64,000 bases of DNA, taken from contig NZ_FOKP01000030.1 of NCBI RefSeq assembly GCF_900112185.1, positions 1 to 64,000 on the forward strand, in the 5' to 3' direction. Of the stretch, positions 61,863 to 64,000 are shown piece after piece. This DNA is from Allobosea sp. CRIB-10. Its GTDB lineage: Bacteria; Pseudomonadota; Alphaproteobacteria; Rhizobiales; Beijerinckiaceae. Below the pieces are notes generated by a model that saw only the letters and a program-made list of their open reading frames with translations, had not been told where the DNA came from and ran no database searches. The stretch's first letter is position 1. Every line of letters begins with the position of its first letter. Both the position numbers and the translations under genes were made by a program.

Positions 61863-62723
61863 ATGTTCGCCCGCTTCGCCAACGCCCTGGCCACGAGCGC
61901 CTTCGCCGCGCTGCTTCTCCTGCCCTCAGGCGCTGCGAAGGCCCAGGCGCAGCCGGCCTCACCTTACGTCGTGCCGAACTACTGGGATCCGAACGTCCGG
62001 GTCGAGCGGCCCGATCTCGGCCCGCCGCGGGTGATCCGCTTCCTGACCGACGATGATTTCCCGCCAATGCATTTCGCCACGCCGGAAGGCGGCGTCACCG
62101 GCTTTTCGGTCGAGCTCGCCCGCGCGATCTGCGAGAAGCTCGCTCTGAGCTGCACCATCCAGGCGCGGCGCTTCGACACCTTGCTGGATTCCCTCGCCGA
62201 GGGCCGCGGCGACGTGCTCGCCGCCGCCATCCCGGTCACGAGCGAGCTGCGCTCACGCTTCACCGCCAGCCAGATCTACCATCGCTCGCCAGCCCGGCTG
62301 CTGACGACACGCGGCAATGCCCGCTCCGATCTCGAACTGGTCGGCCTGCGCGGCACGCGCGTCGCCGTGATCGCGGGCACGGCGCACGAGGCCTTCCTCG
62401 AACGCCTCGCGCCGTTCATCCAGCGCCGGGCCGCGCCAGACCTGCAGGCGGCGCTGGCTCTGCTGCGCAGCGGCGACGCCGAATATGTCTTTGGCGACGG
62501 GGTCGCGCTGGCGCTGAGCATCGCCGGGCGCGGCGGCAGCGAATTCGCCTTCGCCGGCGGCCCCTATCTCGAAGCGCGCTATTTCGGCGAGGGCGTCGGC
62601 TTCCTATTGCGCAAGGACGATCTCGCCTTGAAGCGGGCGATCGACTACGCGCTGCAGGGCCTCTGGGACGATGGCACCTATGCCAGGCTGTTCATCCGGT
62701 TCTTCCCGGTCAGCCCGTTCTGA
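61863..62723 (+). CDS. amino-acid-type (family 3) solute-binding protein
   Basis: 286 residues. Signal MFARFANALATSAFAALLLL, cleaved near GAAKAQA. SBP_bac_3 fold: FLTDDDFPPMHFATPEGGVT, VELARAICEKLALSCTIQAR, LLDSLAEGRGDVLAAAIPVT and ALQGLWDDGTYARLFIRFFP. No transporter or histidine-kinase gene is attached, so it may serve a remote system or a signalling partner. The 3' end overlaps the convergent DUF983 gene by 46 bases. Confidence 0.87.
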   Translation: MFARFANALATSAFAALLLLPSGAAKAQAQPASPYVVPNYWDPNVRVERPDLGPPRVIRFLTDDDFPPMHFATPEGGVTGFSVELARAICEKLALSCTIQARRFDTLLDSLAEGRGDVLAAAIPVTSELRSRFTASQIYHRSPARLLTTRGNARSDLELVGLRGTRVAVIAGTAHEAFLERLAPFIQRRAAPDLQAALALLRSGDAEYVFGDGVALALSIAGRGGSEFAFAGGPYLEARYFGEGVGFLLRKDDLALKRAIDYALQGLWDDGTYARLFIRFFPVSPF

Positions 62724-63121
62724 CTGTCGTCCTTGACTGGCTGGCTCGGCTTGGCCAGCCGCCCCTCCTCGGCCTTGTAGAAGAACTGCGAGGCGACGAG
62801 CCAGCCCTTCAGCGGCCGCAAGGGCGGGATGCAGGTCAGCAGGATCAGCGGCAGGGTCGTGACCAGATGCACCCAGGTCGGCGGGCTGTAGCTCAGCTCC
62901 AGCCAAAGTGGGAAGGCGACCGCCGGGACGCAGACGAACATCATCACGAAGAAGGCCGGTCCGTCCGCCGGGTCGGCGAAGGAATAGTCGAGCCCGCAGG
63001 CCTCGCAGCGCGGCTTCAATGTCAGGAAACCGTCGAAGAGCTGGCCTTCGCCACAACGCGGGCAGCGGCCGCGCAGGCCGGTCTTGAGCGGAGACAGCGC
63101 CGGCCAATGTTGATGTGCCAT
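62678..63121 (-). CDS. DUF983 family protein
   Basis: 147 residues. N-terminal zinc ribbon: GRCPRCGEGQLFDGFLTLKP then CEACGLDYSFADPADGPAFF. Two membrane helices follow (MMFVCVPAVAFPLWLEL and TTLPLILLTCIPPLRPLKGW). ATG at 63121 follows GGAGG; upstream codons in frame belong to the leader. Often near cytochrome-oxidase genes in alphaproteobacteria, where it is of unknown function; no such genes are visible here. Confidence 0.88.
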   Translation of the reverse strand: MAHQHWPALSPLKTGLRGRCPRCGEGQLFDGFLTLKPRCEACGLDYSFADPADGPAFFVMMFVCVPAVAFPLWLELSYSPPTWVHLVTTLPLILLTCIPPLRPLKGWLVASQFFYKAEEGRLAKPSQPVKDDSQNGLTGKNRMNSLA

Positions 63122-63191
63122 GTCGTCCTCCTGCGGTGACGCGCCATGATTGACTGCATTCACCGGAGATTGATGGCTACATAATGCGACA

Positions 63192-63207
63192 ATTGATTGC
63201 AATCAAT
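63192..63207. promoter_or_regulatory. 16-bp perfect palindrome upstream of the DUF983 gene
   Basis: ATTGATTGCAATCAAT is perfectly self-complementary and AT-rich in a GC-rich setting. It lies 71 bases before the DUF983 start and 66 bases after the stop of the MocR-type gene. A regulator-binding site is plausible; the regulator is unknown. Confidence 0.5.
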
Positions 63208-63272
63208 ATTGGCAGAGCTGCAACACTGTCGCAGGCAAGGCGTCGGGCACAGATCCGTTGCAGGCGAACCAG

Positions 63273-64000
63273 TTACAGCGCGCGAACACTCGCTTCCGGA
63301 GCCTGCTTCAGCGCGTGTGCCATGAAGGCGAGCACGTCGCCGAGGGCCTTGCGGCCGATCGGCCCGCCCAGGCAGATGCGAGCGGCCTCCGGCGCCGGTC
63401 CTTTCGCCGCGAAGGCATCGCTGGCGACGATGCCGATCCCGATCGCCTGCATCTGGCCGACGAAGGCGGCACGGGTCCAGGGCGGCGGCAGCTCCAGCCA
63501 GAGATTGAAGCTGAGCGGATCGGTGCGGCACAGGCCCGCCGGCAGGATCTCGGCCGCGAGACGCTGCCGCGCCGCCGTCTCCGACCTGATGAAGGCGAGC
63601 AGCGCATCAGCACTGCCATCCTCGATCCAGTGCGTCGCGAGCGCTGCAGTCAGCGGCGAGGCCATGATGCTACTGGCGCGCAGGGCGGCCGCGAAGGGCC
63701 AGCCGGAACGGAGATCCGGCACCACGACATAGGCGAGCCGCAAGCCGGCCCCAAAGCATTTCGACAGGCCGGCAATGTGCCAGCTCAGCTCCGGCGCGAG
63801 CGCTGCGAAGGGAGTGGGCGAATCAGGCGGCACGAAGCCATAGGCATCGTCCTCGATGATCGCGACGCCATGGCGGCGGGCGATGCCCACGATCTCTTCG
63901 CGCCGCCGCTCCGGCATGGTGATCGTCGTCGGGTTCTGCAGGACCGGATTGAGATAGAGCGCCTTCGGCTTCAGGCGGCCGCAAGCCTCGGCAAAGGCGT
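63273..64000 (-). CDS. MocR-type PLP-dependent regulator or aminotransferase (partial)
   Basis: At least 241 residues of the C-terminal part; the 5' part runs off the window. Aminotransferase class I fold: YLNPVLQNPTTITMPERRRE, VAIIEDDAYGFVPPDSPTPF (the aspartate that contacts the PLP nitrogen), and the Schiff-base lysine in HIAGLSKCFGAGLRLAYVVV. In this subgroup an N-terminal GntR winged helix normally precedes, but it lies beyond 64000, so it cannot be confirmed. Plain aminotransferase is the alternative. Confidence 0.85.
   Translation of the reverse strand, partial: AFAEACGRLKPKALYLNPVLQNPTTITMPERRREEIVGIARRHGVAIIEDDAYGFVPPDSPTPFAALAPELSWHIAGLSKCFGAGLRLAYVVVPDLRSGWPFAAALRASSIMASPLTAALATHWIEDGSADALLAFIRSETAARQRLAAEILPAGLCRTDPLSFNLWLELPPPWTRAAFVGQMQAIGIGIVASDAFAAKGPAPEAARICLGGPIGRKALGDVLAFMAHALKQAPEASVRAL

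Overview
High-GC alphaproteobacterial chromosome segment, most like a Rhizobiales/Bosea-type soil bacterium. The evidence is about 70% G+C in housekeeping genes, an alphaproteobacterial-type serC with a serC-motif leader, a cold-shock gene paired with rpsU, and many long palindromic intergenic repeats. The genus is my inference and was not checked by search. I saw no rRNA, tRNA, CRISPR array or IS element.

Layout. 1-1918: two small hypothetical genes in a field of palindromic repeats. 1919-4348: one AT-rich gene (a counted line is 25/60 G+C) for a SIR2 plus STAND-type NTPase protein, probably an Avs5-like anti-phage gene, inserted directly upstream of serC. 4428-7462: serC leader, serC and serA (serine biosynthesis). 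7520-8996: a HicBA-type toxin-antitoxin pair and a class A beta-lactamase. 9054-10128: cold-shock gene with structured leader, rpsU and a small basic protein. 10150-20094: mixed metabolism, transport and regulation (DMT exporter, glutamine amidotransferase, quinone reductase/TetR pair, ABC-F protein, MuiA-like protein, M20 hydrolase, tyrosine phosphatase, DHFR-like reductase). 20267-22880: purA with a terminator-like hairpin in its leader, and a membrane protein. 22896-33722: S41-like protein, prfC, chemoreceptor, ABC exporter, a 24-residue membrane peptide, several conserved hypotheticals and an L,D-transpeptidase.

33788-37941 is a tight minus-strand operon: alkaline phosphatase, a Tat-exported DUF3299-like protein, and a MacB-like ABC ATPase and permease, joined by overlaps and preceded by a Pho-box-like site. 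38155-48088: methyltransferase, GST, cyanase, pentapeptide-repeat protein, Rnk with a structured leader, MBL hydrolase, XerC, a short-chain dehydrogenase without the usual catalytic residues, and an ArsR operon whose AHSA1 gene carries an in-frame amber stop. 48089-52817: amidase plus a peptide-type ABC importer with no ATPase genes.

52897-61672 is a uronate catabolic locus. A GntR/FCD regulator is divergent from uxaC-kduI-kduD-kdgF, followed by a TRAP transporter and uxuB. UxaC and UxuB take glucuronate/galacturonate to mannonate/altronate, KdgF-KduI-KduD take unsaturated uronates to 2-keto-3-deoxygluconate, and the TRAP system probably imports the substrate. Dehydratase, KDG kinase and aldolase genes are not in the window. 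61863-64000: a solute-binding protein, a DUF983 protein and the 3' part of a MocR-type regulator that runs off the end.
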